From Nemertoderma westbladi (Eukaryota > Xenacoelomorpha > Nemertodermatida > Nemertodermatidae): DNA of 64,000 nt. Location: positions 23,925 through 87,924 of the forward strand of contig JAUCBJ010000608.1 in the NCBI GenBank assembly GCA_032718475.1, written 5' to 3'. A program made the position numbers and the translations under genes. The notes under the pieces were generated by a model. That model worked only from the letters and a program-made list of their open reading frames with translations, ran no database searches and was not told the DNA's origin. Positions 31,164 to 43,616 of this stretch are shown here, in pieces; positions within the stretch are counted from its first letter, which is position 1; every line of letters begins with the position of its first letter.

Positions 31164-33391
31164 TTAAAGGATATAGCTTCTTTGTTGCAGTAAGCAATAA
31201 AGTTGAAAGTACCGGTCAACCGGTAAACCTGAACCGGTACATCTGTAGGTCAGTAGTCAGTAGGCCCAACCGCTAGAACCGGTACTTCTGTATTCCGTAG
31301 GCCTAGCTGTCCTAACCGGTACTTCCGTATAAGTACACTAGTATTATTCGATTTGATTGTTGTATACCGGTAGGTCTTAGTACTTAATCAGGGAACGGCC
31401 GCCCTGATTTTTTATTGAGATTTTACTTATTTCTGTCAAGTTTCATTTATTTGTAGGCCAGTATTGAACAGAAGGCGTGTGAGCCTGATCAGATTGTACA
31501 GACGATTTGTAGGCTGAGCTGTTGTCTGATTGCTGTTGAGTCCGAACGGATTGCAGTGTGTGTAGATCACTTGTCCGATTAAGTACGATTAGGAAGTAGG
31601 GGCAGCGAACGCTGTAGGGTAAACCCCCAACTAAAGAATAAGTCGCACTACTGGGTTAGAGCGCATACTCCCTAATCATTTCGGAGTCTGCATGTCCTGT
31701 AATTTATTTAGGCTTGAGAGTAGTCTGCCATCGTTTGGTCTGTACTTTGTTTGTGTGGGTCTGTGCGGGTGGCGTGTGATTTTATTTAGATAATTTGTAG
31801 GCTGGATAGTTGTCTGGCTGTTATTAGGTCTGAACGGATTGCAGTGTGTGTAGATCACTTGTCCGATTAAGTACGATTAGGAAGTAGGGGCAGCGAACGC
31901 TGTAGGGTAAACCCCCAACTAAAGAATAAGTCGCACTACTGGGTTAGAGCGCATACTCCCTAATCATTTCGGAGTCTGCATATACCGTAGTTTGTTTAGG
32001 CTTGATAGTAGTCTGTCAGTGTTCGGTCTGTATTTTGTTTGAGTAGTTTGTACGCGTAGCGTAATATTTATTATTCAGAGTTTATGCGATTATCCGCAAC
32101 ATTCATTCCCCAAGTTTATTCCTACAGTAATTGTGTTTGTTATACATACCGTTATAGTTAAATTAACCCCGGTACTACACGGGCTGCTCGGCGTAGGTAA
32201 AGACTGGTGATTTTGTGCATCGGTCACTCCAGCAGATGCCGTGGTTCTTTTAGCTGTTCAAGTATATTTAACTACTGATTATTTGTTGTACAAGTACTCG
32301 TACCTAATTTAGGGTTTAGTGTACAGTGCTTTCCCGAAGTAATTATTGTAGCCATTATATTTGTGTTGTAAAGTGGTTGATAGGCACATTCGATTAGCTC
32401 TATTAACTTCTAGGTAGGAACACTCCGTGATACATAACGTAGAACCTATAGCGATACGGCTATAGGTCGTCAGGCGGTGGTATTTTCCTATCTAGACAAC
32501 GCAGTGTATTTACTACTACTTATTATTTCAAATACCGTAGTACCCTGTCCGTAGTAATAACCAGAATTCTAACCCTTTGTTAGGCTGGTTTGTAGACTTC
32601 TTGTAAAATTACCCTAAAAATTCGTATTTTGTGTTTTTTGTAATTTTTTGCATTTATTTAGAGATTGTAATCTCACCCGAATTGTACGTAATTTGTAGTA
32701 TTAAGTAACTTAGGTAAATTAGAATTATTTGTTTTAGTGTCCTATACGTAACACTTCACTGAAAGCGCACCGCTTTGTGTAGTGATTACTCCCCAGAAAT
32801 AATAACATTTATTTCAACATTGACAAAACCCATTAAAACGGGTATATATATATTATAAATCAAATCTAACGATTTATAAATAGTAGGCCTACCATCCAAC
32901 CATTAGGTCTCAATATCAGTTGGATTACTGCTCAAATAACGGTAATAAAGTAAGTAAAGTAACCAAGTAACCCTTGAAATTCAGAAATTCAGTTATTTTA
33001 AAATAATTGATATACCGGTATTTACGATAGGCCTATTATCTTATTTCTATAAATCTAGGCTGAAATTATACCGGTACTTGTAATTAATTCTATTTCAGAA
33101 TTATATATACTACAAACTGTAAGCTGTATACCGGTATTCCCGATAGGCCTATTATATATTTATATATATTTGTGCTAAAATTATACCGGTATTCTGTGAT
33201 AAACCTAGTCTGTAATAATACTTATATAGTTATATATACTATAAGCATACCGGTATTCTAATATATTATATATATCACGCTACACTGAGTAGCAGTATCG
33301 GTAATTAATTACTGGGCTAGCAGTTAATACTGAATTACTAGACTTGCTTAGACTGTAATATAGCAGTAGGCATCCAACTGTACAAACAAAC
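31164..33391 (+). other. BEL 5' leader with a 288-bp tandem duplication
   Basis: A ~190-bp block including GGATTGCAGTGTGTGTAGAT and GGGGCAGCGAACGCTGTAGG occurs at about 31490-31692 and again 288 bp later. Further right (33010-33260), TATACCGGTATT and GATAGGCCTATTAT phrases repeat. The leader has no long frame. No convincing tRNA primer-binding site was seen next to the LTR. Confidence 0.75.
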
Positions 33392-36300
33392 ATGTCTGAC
33401 ACAAGGCAAACTCTGTCAGATAGTCTCCTAGAAACAACAGTCTGTTTATCAGATAGGAGTATAGAGAATCCCAGACCGAGGTCTGAAACCCCTCCTACTG
33501 TAAGAAAGACAACCCCTACAGTAGCTGTGTCAGAACCTAGGTTAGTAGAAGCAATTTCGCAATTCGCGAAGTTAGTGAAGCGCCGTAGGTCTATCATCGG
33601 TACTCGAGCCCAAGTTAAGCGGGACCAAGAAGCAGTGGAACCGCAACAACCCGCGAGCCAGGGACTTACTTCTCAACGGCCCGATAGCTCCAGTAGTTCG
33701 GATACTGTTGAGCGGACGCCCGAACGCGGAGCGAAGATGGCGGATAAGGTTTATGATGAGCGGCCAACCTATGAAGAATCAACCGACGCCACTTCTTCTC
33801 AAGAAGAAAGCGAAGTGACAGCAGAGAAACCGCATAAGAGGGATGCTATTGACATCTATCTGTCAGACTATCAACGCTTTGTAGGAGATGAAGAGTTGAG
33901 GAGAAGGCTGGAGGGGCTTAGCCCTAATAGTGAAGGAACCAAGCTTGTGCTGGACGCAATTGATGCGGAAATGTTAGCGGCGAACCAAGCTAAATTTGAT
34001 GAACTCCTCCGCATCAATAGAGTTCAAGAAGAGCAAGTAAAGAAAAAACGTATAGAAGACAGAAAGAAAGCAGCAGTAGTAGTTGCGGAAGCAGAAAGAA
34101 AGGCGGCAGCGGCCAAGGCAGCGGCAGAGGCAGCAGCAGAGACAAAAGTGGCAGAAGCAGAAAGGAAAGCGGCTGACGAAATCACCCAATTAGAATTGGA
34201 AAACATTCAGGAGAATCAAGACTGCATAAATAAACAGTTAGCAGCTAGTAATATGCAGATGATGAATCGATCTACTCCCAAAAGACAGGGATATACATCA
34301 TCTGAGGAAGGCGATACCACCGATACTGAAGGCAAGGGAAATAGATCTCGTCCAAGTAGACGTAAAAGAACATTCCACCGTCAGAAATTGCCTGATTTGC
34401 CTCCAGCTGTTAGAAGGCAGCTAAATAACACCAACTTAGGTAGTACAGAGCCCACAGACCAAATAATTAAAATAGAAAGACTCCCTACTATAGTAGATGA
34501 GCCTGAAATAGGTAGGCCTGTTCTTGAAATCACCCCTACGGTAATAGATACACCTGTGCTCCCTGAAGCTACCTATAAATTCCCTCTACATAGCACTAAG
34601 CTACCTGTGCCCCGTAGAACTGCCCGAGAGACAGTTCAGGTCCTGGACCCCGAGCGAAATATTCCGAATTTGTCGCCCGTTGTCCCTTGTCTGCCCGCTA
34701 CGACGTTGGCGGATCCCGTTTCGGCGGTTGATTGGGTAGACGAGAGACGGCGGGGGATGGATATTCTCCTCGGAGAGATGAAGGAGAATCGGATACGCTC
34801 CTCCCAACAGGTCCGAGAGTTGGAAGGGACTGTCCAACATTTAAAGGGAACAGTGAGGGAAAGCAAGTTAGAGTTGCAAGAAGTGCAGCAAAATATCGCG
34901 CTAGAGCGCGATAAACTAGTAAATTTACAAAAGGGTATACCACCACCCCCTGTAACAATGTGTCAACCCGTTAGGTCTGAAGTATCTCATGCGCAAGGTG
35001 TGGAGCCTACACGCATCTATACTGCTAGCGAAGTAGAAACTCCTATAGTGAACCCTATTAAGGGTAATTATAGACCTGTTGATAGTGATATTCCCTATAG
35101 ACCGGATCATAATCCGAGAAATTTATATACCGATAACTCGATATTAAATAGCACGATGGCCCAAGAAAGTTTTACGCGTCAAATGGCTAGAACCGAAGCC
35201 CGGCAAGCGGTAAAGGTTGGAGAGATCGTCAAGTTCAATGGAGATGAGATGAAATGGTTACCTTTTAATGAATATTACAAAGATAACATACAGAACTCTG
35301 TACTATCTAATGGAGAAAAACTTAGATACCTCATCGAGTGCTTGGAAGGATCTCCCAAGTTAATGGCGTTAAAGTTTATTGGACATCCAGACGGATTAAG
35401 ACAAGTTTGGGATACGCTAAACATCAGGTATGGTAATAGGAATAATATCGCTGGGTACTTGTATGCCAAGTTAGTAGCGCCCCGAAAGTTTATTAGTAGC
35501 GGAATTATCGAGTTTTCCGATGAGATCCAGGAGATCTGCAGACAATTAGATTGGCTAGGTAAGTCTCATGAGTATCAGAACACTATGGTTATTAGAGCAG
35601 TGGCTTCTACTTTACCTAAAGGTGGAGTAGGTACACGCTGGGATAAGAAAGTGTTATATATGATGGAACAACAACGACGAGACCCTACCATGACTGATCT
35701 CATGTCATTCTTAGATAGAGAAGTGAAATTACAGCTCCTAAGGCAGTCCAGAGAGAAGACATTGGAAAACAAGGTAAGTGAGAAACCCGTTTCTAGGAGA
35801 AGGGTAACACCAGTATGTTATACCGACGACGGTGAAAGCCAAACCTCTCAAGGAGAGGACAGCGGGAAAGACACTGCCAGGCCTTACTATGTCAATAAAA
35901 TGCCTAAAGAACAGGTAAGTAAATCCAAGTCTCGACCCAATGACAGAAGGGAACCGGTACAAAAAACCCCTCCTACGTCTCCTAAAGGAATTCAGGTGAG
36001 AAAGCCCGAGGAAAGAACGAGTGTGCACCACATAGCACAGGTTAAAGTAAGTAACATCAAGCCGAAATGTGTGCTGTGCGACGGGCCCCACCGTTTAAAT
36101 GCGTGTGATAAATTCCTGAGGAAATCACTCGAGGATAGACGTGAAGTCATGTGGGATAAGCGGTTGTGTTATAATTGCCTCAGACGAGGACACCAACGGC
36201 GAACCTGTAACTCCGACGCAAGGTGTGCAAAGTGCGGCGCAAAACATCATATCTTGTTGCACACGGAATTCGAACGAAACAGCCCGAGTCAGGTAAGTGA

Positions 36301-37798
36301 GTCCGAACTACATGTCCAATTCAGTGATGTGAACGACACTGATCAATCTGAGATGGAAGGATTCTATACGGACGAGTTCTCCGACCAAAACGAATCCTGT
36401 TACCTAATAAACACCACCGCAGTGTATCGAGCACTCGTGTATGAGAAAGACACACTTACCTTAACTACTTCCGATCAACAACCATCTTGGAAAGCGCCAA
36501 CTTCCAATATAGGAATCCGAGAATTTCCTGTAGTCCAGTTACGGGTCCACGGACCTCAGAAGAGCTATATAGTGAACGCCCTCCTGGACTCCGGTAGCAC
36601 AGGAACATTCATCGATAGGGAACTAGCCGAAGTCATCTTTGCTGGACAACCCAAGTTCCGAACCAAGCTAAACCTGTCAGGGATCATGCAGGTTTGGAAT
36701 TCTACTGTAGCTGCCGACTATTATATATGTGAGTTGTCCACCCCCCAGGACGAACTAGGAGAACATAGCATCAGGTCAGTGAAAATGGTGGCTATAAAGA
36801 ACTTCGCTACTACTCAAGCAGACCTTTATAATTGGGACGAGGATGAGAGCATCCAACATCTTAACATACCTCGATTCCAGACTGATTATCCTGGAGTGCA
36901 AATACTCATCGGCCAAAACGCGCATGAGGCGCTGGAGACATTAGAGAAACGACCTGCTCAACCGCAACCACTTCAGCCCTATGCGGTAAGAACTAGAGTA
37001 GGTTGGTACCTTACTGGACCTTCCCGTAGAACGCTCAGAGAAAGACTGCTTCAAGATCGCGTCTGCCAGCGGAGTAAATGGGAAGATGATACTAGTGAGG
37101 GAGACGACCCAACTGAGGGAACACCATACTCCTCAGATAATGACGATATTAGCTCCAATTTAGATCAATGGAGATATTGTCCCAAGAAGTTTAATCCAAC
37201 GGACATCGCTTCCAGAGGAGTAACTCCTCAAGAACTGACAGATACTACAGACCGGTTAGGTGAACCCGACTTCCTGAGTAAGGAGAATGAATGGCCTCCC
37301 CATCTTACTCCGACTGAGATTAGACCAGCCAAGGGAGCGGAGAAAGTCGAACCTGAAACCCGGACGGGTGGATCGGAGTTATTTGAACCCGGGATAGATC
37401 TGTCGGTATTACATGTTGCCAGGGACGACGCCGTGGATCTGGGCCTCCCCACCGCGAGTGGATCCTTCATGAAGATCAGAGAGAGCGATTGGAGCTCTGG
37501 AACATCAGACGTCTCGCAGGGACTCTCACCTCTCCTGCAGAGAGCGACGGACCACTATAGCTCCTGGAATCGGCTTTGTGACGCCGTCATATACTTTGAG
37601 CGATGTTTCTATCGTCACTATTCCAGGACGAAGAGGAAACCTGGAATTGTATTCAGGATGCAGCAACTCAATCACCCAGTCGGTCGTTTGTGTTTATCGG
37701 AAGGGAATGGAGGACTCTCCGGAAACTATGGAAGGCAAGATTCTCTTCCCACGACCACCTCCCTAATCCTTCAAACATCTAGGGACTCCATAACGTAG
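33392..37798 (+). CDS. BEL gag-protease polyprotein with RT/RNase H deleted in frame, 1468 residues
   Basis: A single frame from ATG to TAG. Residues 1-150 are Ser/Thr/Pro-rich. 150-300 form a charged, Ala/Lys/Glu-rich coiled coil. ~480-530 is another coiled coil. ~590-790 is the gag core (FNGDEMKWLPFNEYYKDNIQ, LECLEGSPKLMAL). Zinc knuckles lie at ~893-950 (CVLCDGPHRLNAC, CYNCLRRGHQRRTC, CAKCGAKHH). Aspartic protease is at ~1063 (VNALLDSGSTGTFIDREL). After the usual post-protease TRVGWYLTGP segment, where BEL elements have several hundred residues of RT and RNase H, there are only ~60 acidic residues. The frame then continues with WRYCPKKFNPTDIASRG, which normally follows RNase H. The last ~200 residues hold traces of the pre-integrase region and then low-similarity sequence. 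The frame stays open over 4.4 kb despite the loss. Confidence 0.9.
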   Translation: MSDTRQTLSDSLLETTVCLSDRSIENPRPRSETPPTVRKTTPTVAVSEPRLVEAISQFAKLVKRRRSIIGTRAQVKRDQEAVEPQQPASQGLTSQRPDSSSSSDTVERTPERGAKMADKVYDERPTYEESTDATSSQEESEVTAEKPHKRDAIDIYLSDYQRFVGDEELRRRLEGLSPNSEGTKLVLDAIDAEMLAANQAKFDELLRINRVQEEQVKKKRIEDRKKAAVVVAEAERKAAAAKAAAEAAAETKVAEAERKAADEITQLELENIQENQDCINKQLAASNMQMMNRSTPKRQGYTSSEEGDTTDTEGKGNRSRPSRRKRTFHRQKLPDLPPAVRRQLNNTNLGSTEPTDQIIKIERLPTIVDEPEIGRPVLEITPTVIDTPVLPEATYKFPLHSTKLPVPRRTARETVQVLDPERNIPNLSPVVPCLPATTLADPVSAVDWVDERRRGMDILLGEMKENRIRSSQQVRELEGTVQHLKGTVRESKLELQEVQQNIALERDKLVNLQKGIPPPPVTMCQPVRSEVSHAQGVEPTRIYTASEVETPIVNPIKGNYRPVDSDIPYRPDHNPRNLYTDNSILNSTMAQESFTRQMARTEARQAVKVGEIVKFNGDEMKWLPFNEYYKDNIQNSVLSNGEKLRYLIECLEGSPKLMALKFIGHPDGLRQVWDTLNIRYGNRNNIAGYLYAKLVAPRKFISSGIIEFSDEIQEICRQLDWLGKSHEYQNTMVIRAVASTLPKGGVGTRWDKKVLYMMEQQRRDPTMTDLMSFLDREVKLQLLRQSREKTLENKVSEKPVSRRRVTPVCYTDDGESQTSQGEDSGKDTARPYYVNKMPKEQVSKSKSRPNDRREPVQKTPPTSPKGIQVRKPEERTSVHHIAQVKVSNIKPKCVLCDGPHRLNACDKFLRKSLEDRREVMWDKRLCYNCLRRGHQRRTCNSDARCAKCGAKHHILLHTEFERNSPSQVSESELHVQFSDVNDTDQSEMEGFYTDEFSDQNESCYLINTTAVYRALVYEKDTLTLTTSDQQPSWKAPTSNIGIREFPVVQLRVHGPQKSYIVNALLDSGSTGTFIDRELAEVIFAGQPKFRTKLNLSGIMQVWNSTVAADYYICELSTPQDELGEHSIRSVKMVAIKNFATTQADLYNWDEDESIQHLNIPRFQTDYPGVQILIGQNAHEALETLEKRPAQPQPLQPYAVRTRVGWYLTGPSRRTLRERLLQDRVCQRSKWEDDTSEGDDPTEGTPYSSDNDDISSNLDQWRYCPKKFNPTDIASRGVTPQELTDTTDRLGEPDFLSKENEWPPHLTPTEIRPAKGAEKVEPETRTGGSELFEPGIDLSVLHVARDDAVDLGLPTASGSFMKIRESDWSSGTSDVSQGLSPLLQRATDHYSSWNRLCDAVIYFERCFYRHYSRTKRKPGIVFRMQQLNHPVGRLCLSEGNGGLSGNYGRQDSLPTTTSLILQTSRDSIT

Positions 37799-40793
37799 CA
37801 ACATATGGAGTGGGTGTGTGACTCTATTATTTTATATTATTTTATTATTTTTATATTTATGTATGTATTACTATGTAATTTTATTATAATCGTTTTCTTT
37901 AATTTTATTCAGTAGAATGTTATTTTAGCGATTATTTAGTAGATTAGTGCAATATATATTCGCGTTTATTACTTAATTACGTATATATTATATTTAATGC
38001 GACGGCAAGAAATAATTATTTTCTCTTTCCTTACTGTCCGTATCATATTATAAATACGTGACTACAGTAAGATGAAATGTCCGTACTTATTAAAGTACAA
38101 TAAAGCCACTACTATATTTAAGTATTATTGGTAGGCAGAGTATTAGGAATGCAAAGTTCAGATCCTCGTGTCTCGGCTAAACCAAGCTCTGGGTAGACCT
38201 TGGAAACGACTTGCCTCTTCACACTGACATTGCTTCGTGCGATATTGCTCTCATACCGTATATTAAATAATACATATAGTAGCGTGATGTCCCTTTAACA
38301 GTAGCGTATCACGCAAAATAAATCTGTTAAACCCTTTGACCATCTGTAATTCTAGTCGATTAAGATATCGCGGCACCCACCGATATACTTGAAAGACAAA
38401 TTATAGAATCAGTGGTTAACGTCCCCAGACAAGTTCTGGAATAAATCGGTGCCCATCTCAAATATTAATTATTTAATATTTGCAAATCTAATAAATCAAA
38501 ATCTGTAAAATTCAGATCCTTCAACAATTCTAGTCAATTAAGATATCGTAGCATTTACCGATATTCTTAAAGAGACAATTTTCTTAGAATTAAGGATCTT
38601 GTGTCCCTAGACATGTTCTAGAATCAAAATATGCCCATTTAATTATCAAGTAATAAAATTTCAGGGAATAAATTTAAATTCATGCCTTTTAATGAATTTA
38701 ATAAATTGCCATTTTTACGCAATTTATAAAGTTCCCAAAATTCCATTAATTAATAGGTCAAGGGAGCGGAGATTTATCTTATCATGCGTATGAGTGTGTG
38801 AAAGTCTCCCAAACATAGTCAATAGCCGATAAAATTCATAAAGTCATGTATAAAACAGAACATTGACTATTAAAGAATTACTATTAAATAACATCCCAGA
38901 TCTGTATGCATTGGAATCACCCTAATTCTACCGCTAGCTTTGCATAATGTCACCATAGCAACAACCACGCTAGAATTAGAATTGAGTTAAAAGAACAATA
39001 GAAAGCTTGTCCCATTGAATAGCATAGGGAATAAATAGTGCACTGATAGTATCCAAGGATACATAATAATACAGTGACATTCTGGAAGGCATTGACTAAC
39101 GGACAAGTGACCCGAGTGTGTGTAATTTGTGACAAGTTGTGTGTGTGGTACTTGTGAGTTTATAGGCGAATGTTACTACTAAGGTGTGTTTACAGTAGCT
39201 AGTCGCAATCGTAAAAGTAACCTAACTCTCCAAGGAAAACCTGAAGTACATCTAAGTCTTTGGGACGGACAGTCGAGTGACTTGTGTCGGTTGTCGTTGT
39301 CGTTGTGCGGCTACGTCGTTGGCGAAAGTACAGCGGCGACGACACATCGGCGCTGAGGATCTCGTACTGTCCGGGGTTGATTGGGGTAGGCAGCGACGCC
39401 CGCTCGCCTAAATGTGGACTCATTATAATATGGATAAACTCATATATAGCAGATATGACGGAGTTGATAGAAGATGGTCTTGGTATCGGGGAGCGATATA
39501 CTCTACTTTTACAAGCGTTTGTTGATAACTTAATACGCGGCGACGTTAGTCCAACTGCTGCGGAGGACGATGGTCGTTATATCGAACCGCCAATGTCCCA
39601 AGAGCAGCTCGCGCGAGTTGGACTATAGAAAATTCGCTGCTCGATATACGCGGCGTAATGGTACGTATATGGGCTTCTTAACTACTGGTCATACTATGTC
39701 GACTATATATCCTGCCCAGCGGAGTCGGAACCATAAACTGAAATTCGAATGCGAAAATTATATTCGAAATTGACTCGAAAGAAAAGACACTAAAGAAACA
39801 AATGGACGCGGTAACTCCAACGTATATTTGGAATTCTTGATAGAAGCATTGTAACAACAAATAAATATCACCCGCGTTTACCCTACCAGACGTGCGTCTT
39901 TGGTATTATTACGATAAATGCCCTAGACTCAAATAATAAACGGAAAGACATAAACATCCATGTAAACCGAAACTTGTTGACGTATCACCTATGCTCACTC
40001 GGCTCGAACGATCCTGGAGTAAACCTACGATCAGAGTCCCGGAATACTCGGTCAAACCTCCTCATTCCTTAGTTGGACCTCAGACCTGCGATCCTGGTGG
40101 TGTCGCGGATCCTCGCGGACTGTATTCACTGTTCAAAGATCTAGTGCTACCCTAACAATTAATCGGTAACACTCCGACAGTGATTTCTAGCTAGCCGCCC
40201 ATCTTACCTAGCTGGATTATGACGCAGACACCTAATATCATTATCCAACCGTATGGTCGTCCCGTTTAACGCGATACAACCCTTCATCAAAGTGAAGGAG
40301 AGCGTTGTACGAAACGAGTTAAACGCTATTCTATAAAGATCAAAAAAGAAACCTGCGTTTGTTCAGATAAACGTAAGTTATAACAGTAAGTCCAATCGAT
40401 AAACGAATTGTCTTTATCTCAGTTCGATTGTGAAATCCAGAATCTCTAAGAAGATATCGCACTTAGACAACCCCATTCTCTGCGAGAGTTTTTGGATGAA
40501 CGTATCCAGCTACGAGCGGAGGAAAATCAGCTCGAGGAGAAGCATATCGAAACGGCGGATACCCCGACCACAATCCTACACCTTCTGATGCAATCATATT
40601 GCACCCTTCACCCAGGAGTTATGGCCCTCCTAGTAAAGTGGCTCCCCCCAAAGAGAAAAAGACTCTTGCTAGCCTCAAAAAACTGCGTAAACGCCGTCTG
40701 CGTAAGAAAGACTAACTGTTTAGAGTATCTTTATGTTTTAGAAACTGTGATTTTTATATTTTATAGACTGAAAATCCCATTTTCTGGGAGCGG
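37799..40793 (+). other. BEL 3' region, ~3 kb, no recognised gene
   Basis: A functional BEL element would have integrase here, but no HHCC or D,D,E motif was found in any frame. Small + frames at 39284-39628 and 40492-40845 (the latter with an EENQLEEKHIE helix) have no recognisable domain. The segment ends GGGAGCGG directly before the 3' LTR, a weak purine tract. Confidence 0.6.
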
Positions 40794-41998
40794 TGTAAAA
40801 GCTTTTACTGAATTGTCCAGTTATTTTTCCTTATTTTTCCCGTAAAGTACTCTGTAGTTGGTTTACCAGGCATAAAAAGGCCGTGTCCTTGCTGTACTGG
40901 TGTTTTAGCGGACATAAAAGCTATTTCTTCTGTATTTGTACTTTAGAGGACATAATCCGTAATTCCGTGACGTAAAAGCTCGATACTCTTGAAAACAGTG
41001 TCGCTACCATGACGACGGCTAGCAGCTGATATTGCCACGTCGACGTTTCTTTGTTTCTCTGTTCTCTCGTTGTTCATGTTGACCAATCAGAGCGTTTGTG
41101 ATCTCTGTGTTGGAGGTATATACAGAAACTCAGTAGTTCAGTGTTATGTTTTTGTCCAGAGCCTAAGAACCGGCTTTGGCACCTCCGTGTTTAGTTTTTA
41201 GTCTTACACTAGTAGGTTTAATTATAAAGGGCATATATCCTTTAACCTGCATACTGATGACTGATGTCTGCATACTGCAGTACTGCATACACTGCATACT
41301 GTGTAACATTGTGCATACTTTTATATTGTTATACTGCTATTTACCGTCAGTTCTTCATAATATGGTTGATGAATAATTATATTTGGAATAACGATAAACA
41401 ACCCCGAAACCCAATATTCTTGATATACCGAAGGTAAGAGAGAAGGGTTACAGATAAACGATTGTGACTTATGTTAAAGTGGTTTGAAGTGAATCTAATG
41501 TTATTTGATAGACCCTACATGAGTCAGTCTGTGTTCCTTTTATATGTGACTAAAATCAGTGAAGATCGGCAGATTAGTGTGCAGTATTGTGCAGCATTGT
41601 GTATGAGTGAGTCTGTTAAAGAAGCATTCCTAAAGAATGCGCCATATATGTGAATTATAATTAAGCCATATCGTTGTGAGTAGTTTAAGTCATAACTCTG
41701 TTTATGTAGATAAAGCGCCACGTCTTAAAGGAACTGTTAATATTACCGAAGGTGAATAATATTGTCAGAGATTATATAATACTGTCAGTCGAATAATACA
41801 TTAGGCTTACATAGCAATAAAAATTAAACCGTCGAACCCAATCTCCCGGGAATATCCAGCGGGTGAATGGTCGCGCACGGATTGGTTTCGACTAGTGTAG
41901 TGAATCAAATACTTGTCATAGACTAAAAAGCAGATTTATTATCTAGAAGACATTCTAATTTGGCGGGTTAAACTGCCAAAGGTCTGAAAGCGCGAACA
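40794..41998 (+). repeat. 3' LTR of the BEL derivative
   Basis: Same length (1205 bp) and, as far as read, same sequence as the 5' LTR. Followed by AGAAT (41999-42003), the target duplication. Confidence 0.93.
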
Positions 41999-42147
41999 AG
42001 AATATTGAAAAATATTTATTGGTACTTTCTGTCGCTCGTTTCTTTAACTAGAATGCCAACAAACTGGTTGGAAGGAGCCCGGGGGAAGAATCCTAGGCAA
42101 GACTATTACAAAAAACTATGTCAGTCAGCAGTAATCAATCAAATAGA

Positions 42148-43616
42148 TGCGTCTCAAGAAAGTCATGGGCTGTCCACCATGCTTATTCACTCCATGAGGC
42201 TGCCAAAGTACAAAAATATGCACTGGCTGGTCCTCACGGCGAAAGCAATGTCCTGCAAAGCGGAGGCGATTTTGTTCTAGTGTCAAGCTTGGGGGAACCA
42301 ATGAGACACCTCCAATGTTATATAGTGTCTGGTTGGAGATGTGTGCATTGTACTTGACACAATGAACCCGGCGTAGCATTCTTGTGAATGTGCCATCCAG
42401 AGATTTGGTGTCCTCAACAGTTAGAGCCCAGCATAGAGGAGTACTGGAACTACTGCTGCTCTAAATAATCGGACCTTAAGTTTCCGATTAATTCTCGGTG
42501 ACTTCCAAATCCTGGAAAGCCTATTCACGGCTGCCCATGCCTTTCCCTTACGTATTCGAAGGTCCTCGCCTGACTTCCGGATCCATGATCCAGGTAACAG
42601 AAGTCGTCCACATGCTCAAGCATACCATCCTTTGAGCTTATGCTCATCCGATCAGAGACTTGCTGAGAACTTTCAAAGTTAACTGTCAAAATTTTGGTCT
42701 TTCTGGAGTTAATAAAAAGACCAACACTAGAAGCAGCATGTTCTAATGAGCTGAGGAGCCGTTGGGCTCCCTCTAGTGATTCTGAGAGTACTCCTAAGTC
42801 ATCAGCAAAGTCTAGATCAGTTAGATACTTGGCAGGATTTCCTCGACTTCTGGAGCCAGTAGGTGGAATTATCATCACCCCATCATCATTATGATGATCT
42901 AAGGACATGGGTAGAACATAGTCAACCACAATTATGAACAAGAATGGTGCAAGTGTGTCTCCCTGGAGGACGCCCCATAACACTTCAAATGGTTCTGTGT
43001 CACCATCAACAGTAGACACAAATGTTGTCGAACCATCGTATACTGATCTGATTGCTGCAATAATTTCATCAGGAATCCCAGATAATGAAAGTATGCTGAA
43101 CATACGTGAGCGGGAGACTGAATCAAAGGCCTTGAAGAAGTCAACAAAGATAACAGCCAGATGCCTGTCTTTCTTTTTTGATAACTCTTCAATTATCCTT
43201 CTAAGTGCCAAAATAGGTTCCATGGTCCCACGACCTTTACGGAACCCATTCTGATTTCCACGGAGCAGTCTCTCAATGGGATCCCTGATGCGATTTAATA
43301 GAATTCTATTGTATAGCTTTCCAGCAATCGAGATCAATGAGATTCCCCGAAAAGAACCATAGAGTGTTAGGTTGCCCTTCTTGGGAACTGGCACCAACTT
43401 ATTTGTTTTCATTTCTTGTGGGTCTCTTGTTGTTCGGTACATGTCTACTATGATGGGATAGATGAGCTTTAAACACTCAGGTATTTTAAAGACCTCAGGG
43501 GGAACACCATCTACTCCACTGGCACGATTGGTCTTAATGCTCTTTGCAGCAGCCTTCATTTCTGCAAAGGAGATATCGCCAATGGGAATGTCTGGGAGTA
43601 CAGACTCAGACACCTA
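42148..43616 (-). pseudogene. LINE copy B: reverse transcriptase fragment, minus strand
   Basis: A 362-residue - frame (43613-42525) carries most of the RT. It has VDGVPPEVFKIPECLKL, VIFVDFFKAFDSVSR, GVLQGDTLAPFLFIIVVDY and the catalytic FADD in LDFADDLGVLSE. This is the best preserved RT of the six copies. It is truncated at the 5' side (starts at a Glu-Ser-Val-Leu-Pro segment), shifts frame after VDDFCYLD, and lacks the last ~120 bp of the family's 3' end. No endonuclease remains. Confidence 0.9.

Larger units (their letters stand above)
29959..41998 (+). mobile_element. 12-kb young BEL/Pao-type element lacking reverse transcriptase and integrase
   Basis: Two 1205-bp LTRs (29959-31163 and 40794-41998) of equal length and apparently identical sequence have TG...CA ends. 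AGAAT flanks both sides, a 5-bp target duplication. Between them are a 2.2-kb leader, one 1468-codon gag-protease frame and a 3-kb 3' region without recognised genes. The frame has BEL-type zinc knuckles and protease, but no RT core, no RNase H and no integrase anywhere in the element. It must have moved with proteins from another element. It lies antisense in the GPCR intron. Confidence 0.93.

Noticed and set aside
39284-40845. Small frames in the BEL 3' region as an integrase or envelope gene
   Set aside because: No HHCC, D,D,E, signal peptide or transmembrane pattern was found.
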